Source: Thamnaconus septentrionalis (Eukaryota > Chordata > Actinopteri > Tetraodontiformes > Monacanthidae). From it: a stretch of DNA of 64,000 bases. The position numbers and the translations under genes are program-made. Location: the NCBI GenBank assembly GCA_009823395.1, contig CM020511.1, positions 14,726,001 to 14,790,000 of the forward strand, given 5' to 3'. Positions 1 through 11,640 of the stretch are shown piece by piece. How positions within the stretch are numbered: position 1 is the stretch's first letter; the number at the start of each line of letters is the position of its first letter. The notes under the pieces were generated by a model that ran no database searches, had not been told where the DNA came from, and saw only the letters and a program-made list of their open reading frames with translations.

Positions 1-1879
1 ACTCCAATGCCAGGCTTTCAATGGCTTTTCAAATTGGACAAATAAGAGTTCATTAGCAATAAAACCAATCACAGATAATAAATATTATTTGTAAATTGAT
101 TTTTGGGGTTTACTTCCAGCAGTTTTGTTTAGCCAAAAAAAAATCCAGCCAATCCAGATATGCACAAGTTTTCATTATACACATACTTGCCGTCTAAGTT
201 GGAAGGGCAGTCACGCCAAAAGACATGATAAAGAGCTGTCAGTTTATGATAATAGCATCCCCTTCAGAAACGCACTGCTTCATGACTATTTATTTTGTTG
301 CTCTCATCATTTCAGATATCAAACCAGTAAAATATATTTTAAAAGAAAGTCCCACTGAGGTTCCTACCTACGTTGAAAGTTGTACAAAGATCAAATAAAC
401 AATACAAAAGAAACATCAGAATTGGTGTACAAGGTAAATTCTGATGAGCAACAGGAAAGTGGCAACCATTGTGGTGTCTCATTATCCATGTACTGACATC
501 ATTTGGTTTTTACCAAATTTACATTTGAAGCACATGTGCTCGGTAATGAGCACAATGCCCATGGGCCGGCCACCATAACAAAATACGGATGTGAGTCACT
601 GCACACCACAGAGTTATAAAGTTCAGCTTCTTTTCAACAATCAGAAACTGCCGAGTTGCCCATGGACAAGTTTGGCTCGAAGTTGAGAGAGCTGGTTGGA
701 TCAAAGCAACCACCAAATGGCATAAAGTGCCCTCCCCCTCCTCTGACTGGTGAAGGTAAAGGCGTACAGTCTACCTTCTCAAACTGGTGCAGATGTTACG
801 TGGCTTTTATGGCAGGTTAGAGCTGGGACAGAGGCTAAACCCACTGACAGTTAACAAATGGTCCCTCCACTTTTATTGCGCTGGGGAAAGGAAACGAGAG
901 TGCCGCTCAACTTCCTCTCACCGCAGCACTCCCCCTCCAGCACAAACACACACACACACACACAAACACATGTACACACACACACAGAGTGACTCACATA
1001 GAACATGCCACTAAAAAATGATGAAGAGGGGATCGACTGCGGTCAGATTTACAGGAAGACCCGACAGCAGCTAAGAGTGTCAGATTCCCAGACAGAATTA
1101 TCACAGATAAAGGTTCAGCTTTGTTTTCTAATGAATATGATCTCACAAATCAGTCACAAAACTTCTCAAATCTATCAGACTTTTAACAATTGAATGAGTG
1201 TAGTCTAATTTCAGAATCAGCCTTCACAATCCGTTCAGAAATTCCTCGTGTTGGACCTTATTTTCAAAGGGAGATAAGTTAGAAAAAGAGAGACTAATTA
1301 TATTACATGTGGGTTATTTTTACAAATTTCCAACAAAAAGTCAAGTATGTCAGAATTTCTTCTATTTTCCTCTGAGGTTTGGCACTGACTACAAGGTCTA
1401 AGAACATGGATTTGGCAATGAACAATATAATTTGATAAGAGTTTCTATGAATTGAAACAGATGACGTGGGTGGATAAACCGAGTGTAAAAAGTAAGGAAG
1501 TGTGTGCACGGTACATTTTTCTTTTATGATTGCAGTGCTTTTTGGAAATAATTATTGTGCTATTAGAAAGCTTATTAATTTCTATTTTAAAATGTGTCAT
1601 ATTGTAAGGAGGATACATTTGTGGGATGAGCAGCAGACCTGAGTAACTGGGTTGCCAAATCTACCTCACCTATTTTGGATCTTCACGGGACAAAGCACAA
1701 AAATAATTCCTTTTCAATGCACTATGTTACACATGACTTTGATGGACTGGACGGTTCCCTTTTTTCAATAGACAGTTGGCAGCACTCGTTCAAAGACATT
1801 CACGTGAGGGTAATTAGGAACTCTAAATTTGCCGTAGGAGTGAGTGTGGGTGTAAACGATTGTTAAACTGGCAGCTTTT
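1..1879. other. Intergenic sequence, left end
   Basis: AT-rich. A CA microsatellite lies at 949-985. No coding sequence, RNA gene or clear transposon was recognised. Confidence 0.4.
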
Positions 1880-2000
1880 TCAGGTCGTAACTTTGCCTCT
1901 GCCTGAAGGCAGCTGGGATCCAGTGTCACCCACTGCCCTGAGTGCAGGAGAAGTGGTCATTGAAAATGGATGGATGGATGGATGGATGGATGGATGGAGC
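1880..2000 (+). mobile_element. SINE 3'-tail fragment with ATGG repeat
   Basis: The end block TTTGCCTCTGCCTGAAGGCA then AGCTGGGATCCAG and GCCCTGAGTGCAGG, ending in seven GGAT units at about 1970-1997, matches the 3' end of the common teleost tRNA-headed SINE. The head is missing. Confidence 0.65.
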
Positions 2001-2009
2001 ATCTGAAGC

Positions 2010-2290
2010 ATGTGACAGAACCAAACACAGCCACAAGAGCCTGGCACTCTCTCCTCATGCTGGTCACCAGAGTGAGCACACACACTGGAATGGCATACCT
2101 TTCTTGAACCAACATTTGGCGCAAGTCAGCCAACGTGGTTGTGTTGGTCAAGCAGCAGATCCCACAAATGTTCAGTTAGTTTGAGATCAGGACTGTTGGC
2201 ATATCATTTTAACTCTTTCCACTCCCAAATTCTGGAGGCAGTCTCATTCTGTGAGGGTGTGTTGTCAGCTTGGAGGATGAAGTTTGGTCA
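2010..2290 (-). mobile_element. Degenerate Tc1-like transposase C-terminal fragment
   Basis: Minus-strand translation gives LTEHLWDLL-like and LVQERYAIP...LVTSMRRECQAL, which resembles the C-terminal end of Tc1-like transposases (PIEHLWD, then ALVQEW..IP...SMPRR). The frame is broken and both ends are lost. It joins directly to the SINE tail at its left. Confidence 0.45.
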
Positions 2291-4639
2291 CAGACAGTAG
2301 AAATGCTAGATTACCACTGGTTGCAAAATCTTGTTTTATCTGAATTTAGAACAGGCCCAGGAACAGATGGCCTCACCTTCTTGCCACATACACATAACCA
2401 ACCATCCAACGAGTGTTGGACTTATGCATCTTTTTTACTGTGTTTTTATTGTGTTTTATTTGTGGAAGAATGACAGACTGCAGAGATTGCTCGAAACAAG
2501 AGTCAAGACCAAAAAGGAAAACAAAAAAAAAATCCTGTTTGCCATTGGCAGAGAATATCTAGCAATGCACAAACTCAGCTTTCCTGCTCATGTTTATATT
2601 AATGCGTGTTCTTTATACCATTTAAAAGGCAAATAAATAAACATTTTGTCCTTCCTTTTCGTGCTAAGCGGCTTTCGCTGAGCAGCTATGGGGTGAGACT
2701 AAAAATGGGCATTAATACAACATTTTTGACTTCCAGTTGCCTTTAGACCTCGCCGAGGAAGGGGAGCAAAAAAAAGTAGTAAGAGTAGATGGAACTGGAC
2801 TGGGAGCATTAAACGTGTCATTATCAAGATTACGTTATTCTCCACTGAGCAGTTATCTTAGCTCTGATATATCAAAATGCTAGACAGCAACAAAGTCTCA
2901 GTTTTCTGGCAGTTCAGCGGATGCTTTTGTCACACGTTGAATTAAACCATTATAGAGTCTCCATTTGAGGGGCTCTCAAAGCAGCATGTGAAAGAAGATT
3001 ATTGCATCTCTTTCTGAGGGGTCAAAGGTGGTGGGGGTGGAGGGGGAGTTACATAAGCTAAAGCAAAGGTTGGTGATTAATGACAATGGTGGGCCAACTA
3101 TTTCCCAGCAACAGCCCACTCAGTCATTGGTATATGGGCATATAAGTATATCACATGGTTGTCATCAGTAAAGTAATAAATGATATTTATCATCTTGCCT
3201 CACAGTTACATTGCCTAGAGTATCCTCAGCATGACCCATATGAGAAGCTCCAGTTAACTGTAAAATCATGGCACCGACTTAAAAAAAAAAAGAGTACAAG
3301 GGTTGTCTAATAAAAAAAAAAGAAAAGTAAAGTGACCCAATAAATAAATACAGAGGTTTTTTCAGAATGAAGAGTGTTCAGCTATAAATTGACTAAAGGA
3401 ATTAACAGTCTTGTGATTCACTTTCTATTCCTCTATTTCTGTGGTCACCTAAATGACCAGCCAAAACTGACCTTGTTACAAAACACCAAAGAGGAAGCAG
3501 CGTGAAATCAGGCAACACTCCAGATCCCATACTGGACCTCAAGCAGAGTTCAAACAATTTTCCCCATCAGCAGTCACATCCATTTGCTCCTGTTCCCGTA
3601 CATTGTGTAAGGCGGCTGTTTAACCCGTTTCTGTGACCGTGGGTCAGTCATTTAATTAAAGTAGTAAAGTCGATGCGAGTGAATCAAGCTGGAAGAAATC
3701 CTGTTTCCCAGGTAAGCCCAATTCAAGCTGACCACTCAGGCTGCGGTCACAGCAGTGACCCCCATTCACTCCTTTGCAAGGTTTGGTTCACTTGCCTGGA
3801 AGAGTACACCAATGGCCTCTGAAGTTGATGTGCTACTTAGGGCCAATTATCTTGCCTTTACACGCAAACATCCCCAGCTAAAAAGAGTTCACGAAGAGAA
3901 GCAAGTGTGAGAAGAAGATGTGGATACAATTTTACATATATGCACTTCCATCCTTCATCAGCTCAAAGTTTATTTGTTGCGCAGCACTATTGTGCTAATT
4001 AAAGACTGACACATCTTAGTGCAGAGGCTGCCACAGTTGTTGCAGGTGTGGAAGATGGAAAAAAAAGCCTCAGGAGTGAAAAGGAGGGCAGGAAGTGACT
4101 AGAAACAGAAAGGTCGATTAAGGTAAGTCGGGGAGGAGTGGGAAAGCAGACTGAGGGAAATAAGGCAGCACAAGAGAATTGCGGTGTAGCTTTCATTTTC
4201 CCCCCTTCTACGGTAATTTGCAATACTCCCAGCCTAACTGGAGGATCTTATGGAATCCTGACATGCCCAAAACCGACTAAGTGGTCATGAATAAATATTT
4301 ACACAAGAGGATGGGACAGAAAAGAAAGAAAATCAAGCATACGGAGAGAGGTAAACATATAGGGATGCTGAGTGCTTGCTTTTTTTTCCTCTTTTCTTTT
4401 GAGCACTTTGCTCTCAGAAGTAGGGCGAGAAAGTTAAAACTGTAAGTCAATAGTCAAGATCTGTAATCAGGGAGCATAACAATAACACAGACGAACAGAT
4501 GAGGGACTGAAAAATTATGTGGTTTCCTCAATAACAGAGAGGAGACTAAGTGCAACCTGGACTGAGGGGATCGCTTAACTGCTAAATACAATCAAAATAC
4601 TAGATGCCATTCAGAAGTAATGATGGCTGATGGTAGCTT
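2291..4639. other. Intergenic sequence
   Basis: No gene recognised. Short A-runs and simple repeats only. Confidence 0.4.
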
Positions 4640-5215
4640 TATACCAGCCATATTGCTAAACCCCGATTCAAACTATTATCCAAACAAATTTCGACTACTG
4701 TTAATAAATCCTCCCTGATGCCACAACTGGAGGAGCGTACCGAGTTTCGCCAGACAACATGCAGTTCGCCTCGTGTGCTCTGATTAAAGACACGCGGCCC
4801 ACAAGCATAATGCATAATTACCGCGGCAGCTAAATAATGAAAAAGTTGCCATGCTGCACGTTTACTTTGATCGACCACCAAGTCGTGGAAGCGAGGCCTG
4901 GTCAGAGGCCAGACTCAACAAAGGAAGCAGGGCTTTGGCAGCAGAAAGGCCGGTAACTGCGATAAGAATGACCGACCTGTCAAAATTAGATAGTGATAAC
5001 TGGTACCAGAGGGCTGTCAGTGTGAAAAGCATCAGCTCAAATTCATTTTACAACGCCTCCACAAAGCCACTGCTGAAAGACTGTGTGAAATATTGCGAGG
5101 CCGCGCAATATTTGGTGTTGAGCGCCTTCCAGGGCCAAACTGTCAAAGAGTGTGGTCCTGTTTATGAACTAGAACTGTGTCTTGTCTGTCTGCAAATTGT
5201 TACGCTGTAAACACT
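4640..5215. promoter_or_regulatory. Candidate conserved non-coding element
   Basis: This segment is less AT-rich and free of simple repeats. It contains a near-palindromic POU/homeodomain-like site, ATAATGCATAATTA (4808-4821), a GATTAAAGA and further TAAT cores. A 119-codon open frame overlaps it, but I do not recognise that frame. Regulatory use is inferred from motif density only. Confidence 0.25.
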
Positions 5216-6930
5216 TTGTCTTTGAACACATCTAGATGGCACACTTATTCACTTCAAGCATGAAGTAAACAAGTGCGCCACGGCAGTCACGTGGCAAAAA
5301 ATTGATCTTAGCAGTCACACATTAAGATCGGCTATTGCCTCTATTTGCTAATAATGAGTTCATTGCAGAAATGTTAACTGACACAGCAAAAAAAGAAAAT
5401 CCTCATCCCTGGCACAAAGGCTTTCAGATATGGAGGAGTGATTGGCTAAACAGAGATTCCCAGTTGAAGCCTGTAGATGCAAGCTGAAGTGGCAGTAGGG
5501 ATGAAGGAACAGGCAGTGGAGCCGGAGACACAGCAGATGGAGCAGTTTAAGCAGTTTAAATCAAGTGTGCAAATGATACATGTGGATGTGGAGGCTGCTG
5601 GCATGTCACATCTGCACAGCTGGGCAGTTTTCCTTGCCCGAACTCGCACTCCATTGATAATTTTAGTGGCATACAAATGTGAGGTTTTGCATGTCAGAGT
5701 GAAAGAGAAGTGTACAGTACGTTTCATATGGACATTGCCATAATAAAAGGAGGAGGAGCCATCCTACCTTCTCATGAAAACACAAAAAACTACTGAGAGA
5801 GTAATGAGTTTTTTCACACATCCAAATCCAAAGATCACAGAGTGAAATAAAGCAACCACTGTATATTTTGGATCAAGGTTGATTTTTCAGAACTTCCGCT
5901 CGCAAACAAACCCGCCTGGCAGGATAGTTGCACACAGTGGACATAACACTCGTCTCCCTTCATATTGACTGACGAGTTCATCATGTGTCTCTCCATATCA
6001 AGCATTTATTGAAAAAAGGAGCTTTGCATCCACGGTAATGTTTCGACTCGACTGTAAGCAGGTGAAGCTCTTCCTCTGTGTCCTTACCATTAGAACATAC
6101 CGAAAACCTTTGGAGCTAAACCTCTTTAGAAATGAATTTCCTTGTGTTTCTTTCTTGAATGTATATCACATGCAGCAATGTGAAGACCTTTGATTGCATT
6201 TGAATTGATGTAAACATGATTTTTCATCCTTTTATCTCAAGCTGCACCTACATCTCCCTTCATCTCCCCCTGGTTTGCATTGCCTTTACTAACTATTCCC
6301 CTCTCTCTCCCTCTCAAAGATTTCTGCTTCATCTTTCTTTCTCCTTCCGTTACTTGAAGCCACATGTCTGAATTGTAACCATGTGTGTGTCTGAGGACTA
6401 CAGTGGCAGCTCTGTCAGACTCTTGAGAAACTTTACCGCAACGCGCATAGGTGGCACTGATAGACAAGCACATGTTCTTGTACAGCGCTCACTTGTGCGC
6501 CGCCAGAAAAAGGATGCAGTTTCAAAGCGTTCGGCTCATGTCATTATTTTAAATATTTTCATATCCAGTTCCTGTGAAGTGACAGTTCCAGAAACCACAG
6601 AGACCAATGTTTCTGAAAAACATCAGTCTCTCTCAAGTGTCCTTTTTATGTGCCTTGGGAAAACACAGCACCAAGCTTTATAAGTTATGTCCAGCCTTTG
6701 TCCTGCTGGGGGATTAGAAAATCAAAGATTACCCAATGTTGAGGAGGAAAACACTTGGAAGTAGAATAATAGAAAAGGAATCCAAATATGGATCTCTCCA
6801 GTCACTTGCAGGATTTTTCATTTTCTTAAAGTCAACATGCTACACCCAGTTGGATATTGAAGATGAGACAAATATTCTATATTTTTACATTTAAAGTTTT
6901 TTCTTTTTAATAAAAATTTGAGAGGTACAC
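5216..6930. other. Intergenic sequence
   Basis: No gene or transposon recognised. Confidence 0.4.
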
Positions 6931-7021
6931 TCTGCCTTCGCCCTATGACAGCTGGGATAGGCTACAGCAGATACCACAACCCTGAGTTCATGAAGCGGGT
7001 ATGAAAATGGATGGATGGATG
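6931..7021 (+). mobile_element. SINE 3'-tail fragment
   Basis: CTCTGCCTTCGCCCTATGAC, then AGCTGGGATAGGCTACAGCA, then ACCCTGAGTTCATGAAGCGG and a short ATGG run. Head missing. Confidence 0.7.
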
Positions 7022-8169
7022 AATAATCTCACATAGAAAATATGCAACATATAAAAGAAGTTTTAGGACTAAAATGTCTCAAACGCACTATAGGATCAGC
7101 CAATTAGCTTTTTTTTGCCTTGACAACAGTGATGACTTTATGGCAAAAAGCGAACTTTTGCTCTCGCTATGGCTAACTTTGCTGTGTGAATCTTAGAATA
7201 TGAATATTTTAGAAAATGGTAATTCAGGAGGTCATGATACATAAGGTCAAATTGGGGCCATTTTAACTGTTTAATGGAATACAAGGTTATATATGAGGGT
7301 TTTTTCCAAATCTGTAAGATTAAATTTAGCAAATGTAATTACCTTAACTACAACTGTCTCATCTCTTAGAACACATCTTGCTTTTTAAAGACTTTGCTGA
7401 GTTCCTTTCATTGACGCAGTGTCTGCGCTCACGTGTGGCTGGACTGTCTCCTCTTTGCTCACTCTGACACGTACACAAGGCAAAAAAAAAAAAAAAAAGG
7501 GCAATAGTCATATGACGCAAATCCTTTTGCACTCTCATAACCCATCCCGTCCTGTTTCATTTCAGACCTTCTCTCCTCAGTTTCTCAATTCTTCCTGCTC
7601 AACTGATGTATCACGGTTGTATCACCAACTGTGTTGTGGTCGGGCAGGAACGTGGGAAGAGGAGGAAGGTTGTGGTTGCACAGAAAGACAGTTTTAGAAA
7701 ACTCCCTCTAGATGAGCTGTTTATGAATGCATCATTACCAAACCACTTCTTGAATGCATTCCAGACGTCTAGTGCCTTCATGGGCCAAAATTGCGCCACC
7801 AGCGTGCGCAAATCACATTGATGGACACACAGTGCACAAAAGCACTCACAATAACACAGAGACCTGTCAAAACACAACTAGATGACTAGATGTAATATCT
7901 GACTTACATGTTGTAATTGCAAAGGGTTACATGAAGTCACTGAGAAGATATCAGATATATGTATTTAGAAATATCACTTCACTGAGTGTTGTTCAATTGA
8001 GTAGCAATGGAACACTGCATATAATCTGATATTCAGTGCAACAGATGCTTTGGTTGGCATGAGGCTGCAGTACGCAGACTATCACTGCTTCTATAGAACA
8101 TATATACATATATGTATATATACAATGAAGTATATTCTTAGATATAAATATATAAACTTCACAGTGCAA

Positions 8170-8265
8170 GTGTAAATGGTTGCTAGTCTTTCTATGCAGC
8201 TCTGTGATACACTGGCAACTTGTCCAGGGTCTAACCCTGCCTTTGATAGGTGGATGAATTAGGCC
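8170..8265 (+). mobile_element. SINE internal fragment
   Basis: GTAAATGGTTG, CTATGCAGCTCTGTGATACA and CTGGCAACTTGTCCAGGGTC resemble the central part of the same SINE. Eroded at both ends. Confidence 0.5.
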
Positions 8266-9324
8266 TAAATGTCATCACAGTATAGAAAATAGCAGTAAGA
8301 ATTATTATAATATTATTATTATATTTTTTTTAATCTGCAATATAATTGATACTGTTTAGAAACCTTAAATCACAACAACAACATAATTTAGGCCTATATA
8401 AGTTTGTACAAAACAACAGTGCAGTTTATGCAGTTAAATTCACACTACAAAAACAAACCCTGCACATGGATTTACTCTGTCCGTGCAGTTGCCTCCAAGA
8501 TGCTTTGCGCGCCTGTAAAACACAAATTTAGCATCCATTTGGCACCATCTAGTGATCTAGCGTTGTAATTACATCAAATTTTGTCGACGTCTATGACGTC
8601 ACGTGTGTGAGCATTGTTCACGTGGTAATAACATATTGAACATATCTAATTGCATAGTCCAACAACCTCAGGCCATGAGAAAGCGGTGCGTGAAGCAAAA
8701 AATGTCAGTTTGCAGGAAAAACATTGAGTCAGTGAAAGTACTTTGGATTTGACAACGCAATGTGTCTTATTTGAGATAGAGAAGTGTAACATTTTGCTTT
8801 TGTGTAATTTTATAAATATTTTATAGTCCAGAATCCAACACTGATTGTGCATAACCATGATGTTTGAATCATAATGACTTCTTCTGATGGCTGTTATATT
8901 GAAATGAATGCATGTGTGTAAGGAGGTACATTGAGGGCTCAACAGGGCAAGAGCTATGGGAAGGAAATAGTAAATAAAACCTAGCTTTAACTGATATTTG
9001 TTACATACAGTTTATTTTAACTTACAATAAACTTCTCCTGTAAGGCGAAAGGAGGATGACACTGCGTTTTTCAAAAAAAAATAGATTTTGACTTTTTTTT
9101 TATCTTTGTCTTTTTCATGCTCAACCCATTCAGACATTGCACCTGTATCATTCCAAATAATTAATTATAAATAATTAGGTACTAATGCAATTACTACTAA
9201 TGCAATTGCGTCCACGTCAGTTCCAGGTTCAGCACAGAGGCAGAGGAACAACTCCAGCACTCAGTGTAGTGCGCTGCCCTATATTTGGTCAAATGAAGAC
9301 ATGGCTGATTCAAGTGCGATATGG

Positions 9325-9533
9325 TGGTGGAGTGGCAAGCAGTCGCCTCACGGCAACATGGTCCAATTCCTTGTGTCTGAGTGAGGTGTGAGTGATTGGT
9401 TGTTTTGTGTGGTCCTGTGATGAACTAGTGACTTGTTGTGTGACCCTGCCGTCACCTTAAGACAACTGGGATAAACTCCAGGACTCCTGCACCCTGCATG
9501 ATAAGCATGAAAGAAAATGGATGGATGGATGAG
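9325..9533 (+). mobile_element. Diverged SINE copy with ATGG tail
   Basis: GTCGCCTCACGGCAACATGG, later GTGATGAACTAGTGACTTG, GACAACTGGGATAAACTCCA and an ATGGATGG tail follow the SINE order from tRNA-like head to tail with large gaps. Confidence 0.6.
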
Positions 9534-10179
9534 GCTGGTGTAAAAGATGAATGAATTAATTAAATGTTTGACCTATCAGGACAATTCTCATCGGAAAAGA
9601 GTGGATATTAACGGGTTGCATAAGCAACCACGAAAAGAGTTGACTGACGTCGCCATTCATTTATTAACAAATTCAGATTATGTTTAAGAGGTTTTGTATT
9701 TGCTGTACAAAATACCATGAAACTTGTCTATTGATTCAGAGTGATCAATGTCACTCTAGGCGTATTCACATTTTATTTACAGTTTCAAGATAACTTACAA
9801 GAAACAGTTATTACAATGTCCCAAATAATTACCTTTAGTACCGCATATAAAAACCACACACCCTCAGAAATTGACCAATATATATAACCCTGCTGAAATA
9901 TTCTGCAGCGTTCAGTTTTGCCACTGAATGTCAGCGGTGTCACTGCGGTACAGGCGATACATCTGCATGACTCCACTGGAGCTCCGTGAGGGGCTTGTGA
10001 TGCATTACTGGGCCAAGGTCAGAATCAATTCCCTCATGGATCCAGTGGAGGTCACTGTTGCAACGCGAGCTGCTCGAGCTTCCCGTGTCACGTCAGGCCA
10101 GTTTCACGTACCAAAATAAACTGAGACTATCGGCTGACCTCAGATCAACCTTAGTGAATGCACATCTCACCCGCTTTCT

Positions 10180-11640
10180 TTGAGGAGTTTTGGAACCCAG
10201 CAGCTGCGCGGAGAGGCTGCGTGCGTGCGAGTTATTTCTCGGCACACTGCAGGAGCTCCCGCTGTCTTTTGCACTGCAGCAAGTCCTCGCCCACCACCGC
10301 CGCCGCCACCGCCGCCGCCGCACAGAGCGGTGGCGAGGGGCGAGAAAGGCGGTGGGCGGGTTCATACATGGGGAGGTGTGGCTTACAGGGAGGAAGGGAC
10401 GCCCCTTCAGATACTTGAATATTACATGAGGTCCAAGCAGATGGGCAGGCAGGAAGCAGGATAGGCACCGGTTGACAGCGGCAAGACGCACTTCATTCAT
10501 TTTTACACACGCAGGCATGCTCCGTGGAGTCACCGGCAGACATCCGGGCGCCTGTCCAGACTCCGTTCACTTTGCTCGGCCCGCCTCGGAACTTTTCCCG
10601 GTCACAACATCATGAACCCGCCATGGACGGACACCGGCGCTCCGGTACGGCATGCAAATACGTACTCTGACGTCGGCGATCATGTGGCTTTTGGCGTAGA
10701 TCCTCCTTGTGATCGTCAGATTTTTCTTTCCTGTCGCCTGTTGTCTGCGCGGCTATTGGACCTCCGCGAAGAGTGTTTGAGACGGACTCGGGCTCTCTCC
10801 CACGGACGGTAGTCGCCGTCGGGTCGCACCGCACCAGCCGAGCATCGTGCCAGAAACGGCGGGCAGGTAAGAAACGGATAAAGTCCGGCTCTGTTTTTCC
10901 TGGCGGATCACCACCGCGACCCCCCCACCCCCACCGCCGCCGCCGCCACACACCACCTCACCATCATACCAAAGTCTCCTCACCTCTCCTCAACTCTAAA
11001 CTACGTGTAGTTTTTTTTCACTCTCGCTTCGTCCTGCCTTTAGCGAGGCTCCCGAATAGCCGCACTCCGGAAACCCACTAAATATTTTAACTTGTCTGGC
11101 CGCGTGAACTTTGCCTGCCCCTGCCCGTCTACGACACCTGCGTGCTCGTTTAAATGCCTCCGCCAAGTTGCTGGTAGGATGTTTTGTGTCCGCCGCGACA
11201 CATCGCTACTTTAGCGGCGAAACGCGGCGACCGTGGCGGGCGACGGCGGAGCGGGGGCTGGAAAACGCCGTGTCTACTTTTCCCTCCTCCCCTTGTCGAC
11301 ATAACCAGCAAAACATGGCCGTCCTTTGCCGACATGTTGTTACGTCGACGGCGAGAGGGGGAACATTTGGGGTGGTGGGTGGGGGGGAGTGGAAGAGCGA
11401 GCGCTTTCCTGCGCCCCCTGTCACATCTCGAACCCGGCTCGGTGGCGGTGTCGACGGCGGCGGGCTCCTCGGCCCCGGCCGACCGGTGCGGCGCTCATAT
11501 TGGGCACCTCGGCTGTCGGGAGTGCAACTTTGGGAGTACGACGTTGTTTATGCACTTCGATTTTGCGCGACTCAGATGTAGGCGTAACCCCCCCCCGTGA
11601 CGCCTCCTCCCATCTGTAACCGCGGCTGTGACTGCATGCA
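10180..11640 (+). promoter_or_regulatory. zhx2: CpG-rich promoter region and non-coding exon 1 of zhx2
   Basis: This 1.4-kb stretch is much richer in GC and CpG than its surroundings, with CCG/CGC runs near 10300, 10930 and 11460. A strong splice donor (CAG, then GTAAGAAA) follows base 10866, so a non-coding first exon probably ends there and joins the exon whose acceptor ends at 25508. No TATA box stands out, as expected for a CpG-island promoter. A short upstream frame (ATG 10612, stop before 10813) lies inside the presumed leader and could act as a uORF. The transcription start was inferred, not seen. Confidence 0.6.

Larger units (their letters stand above)
7022..10179. other. Intergenic sequence upstream of zhx2
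   Basis: Apart from the two SINE pieces noted separately, it holds a poly-A run (7482-7498), a TATA-rich patch near 8100-8150 and nothing I recognise as coding. Confidence 0.4.

Noticed and set aside
4851..5210. 119-codon frame in the left intergenic part
   Set aside because: No recognisable family, no splice or poly(A) context, and ordinary length for chance in this composition.
10093..11619. Several overlapping frames of 100-156 codons at the zhx2 promoter
   Set aside because: GC-rich CpG-island sequence has few stop codons. None shows conserved protein sequence.
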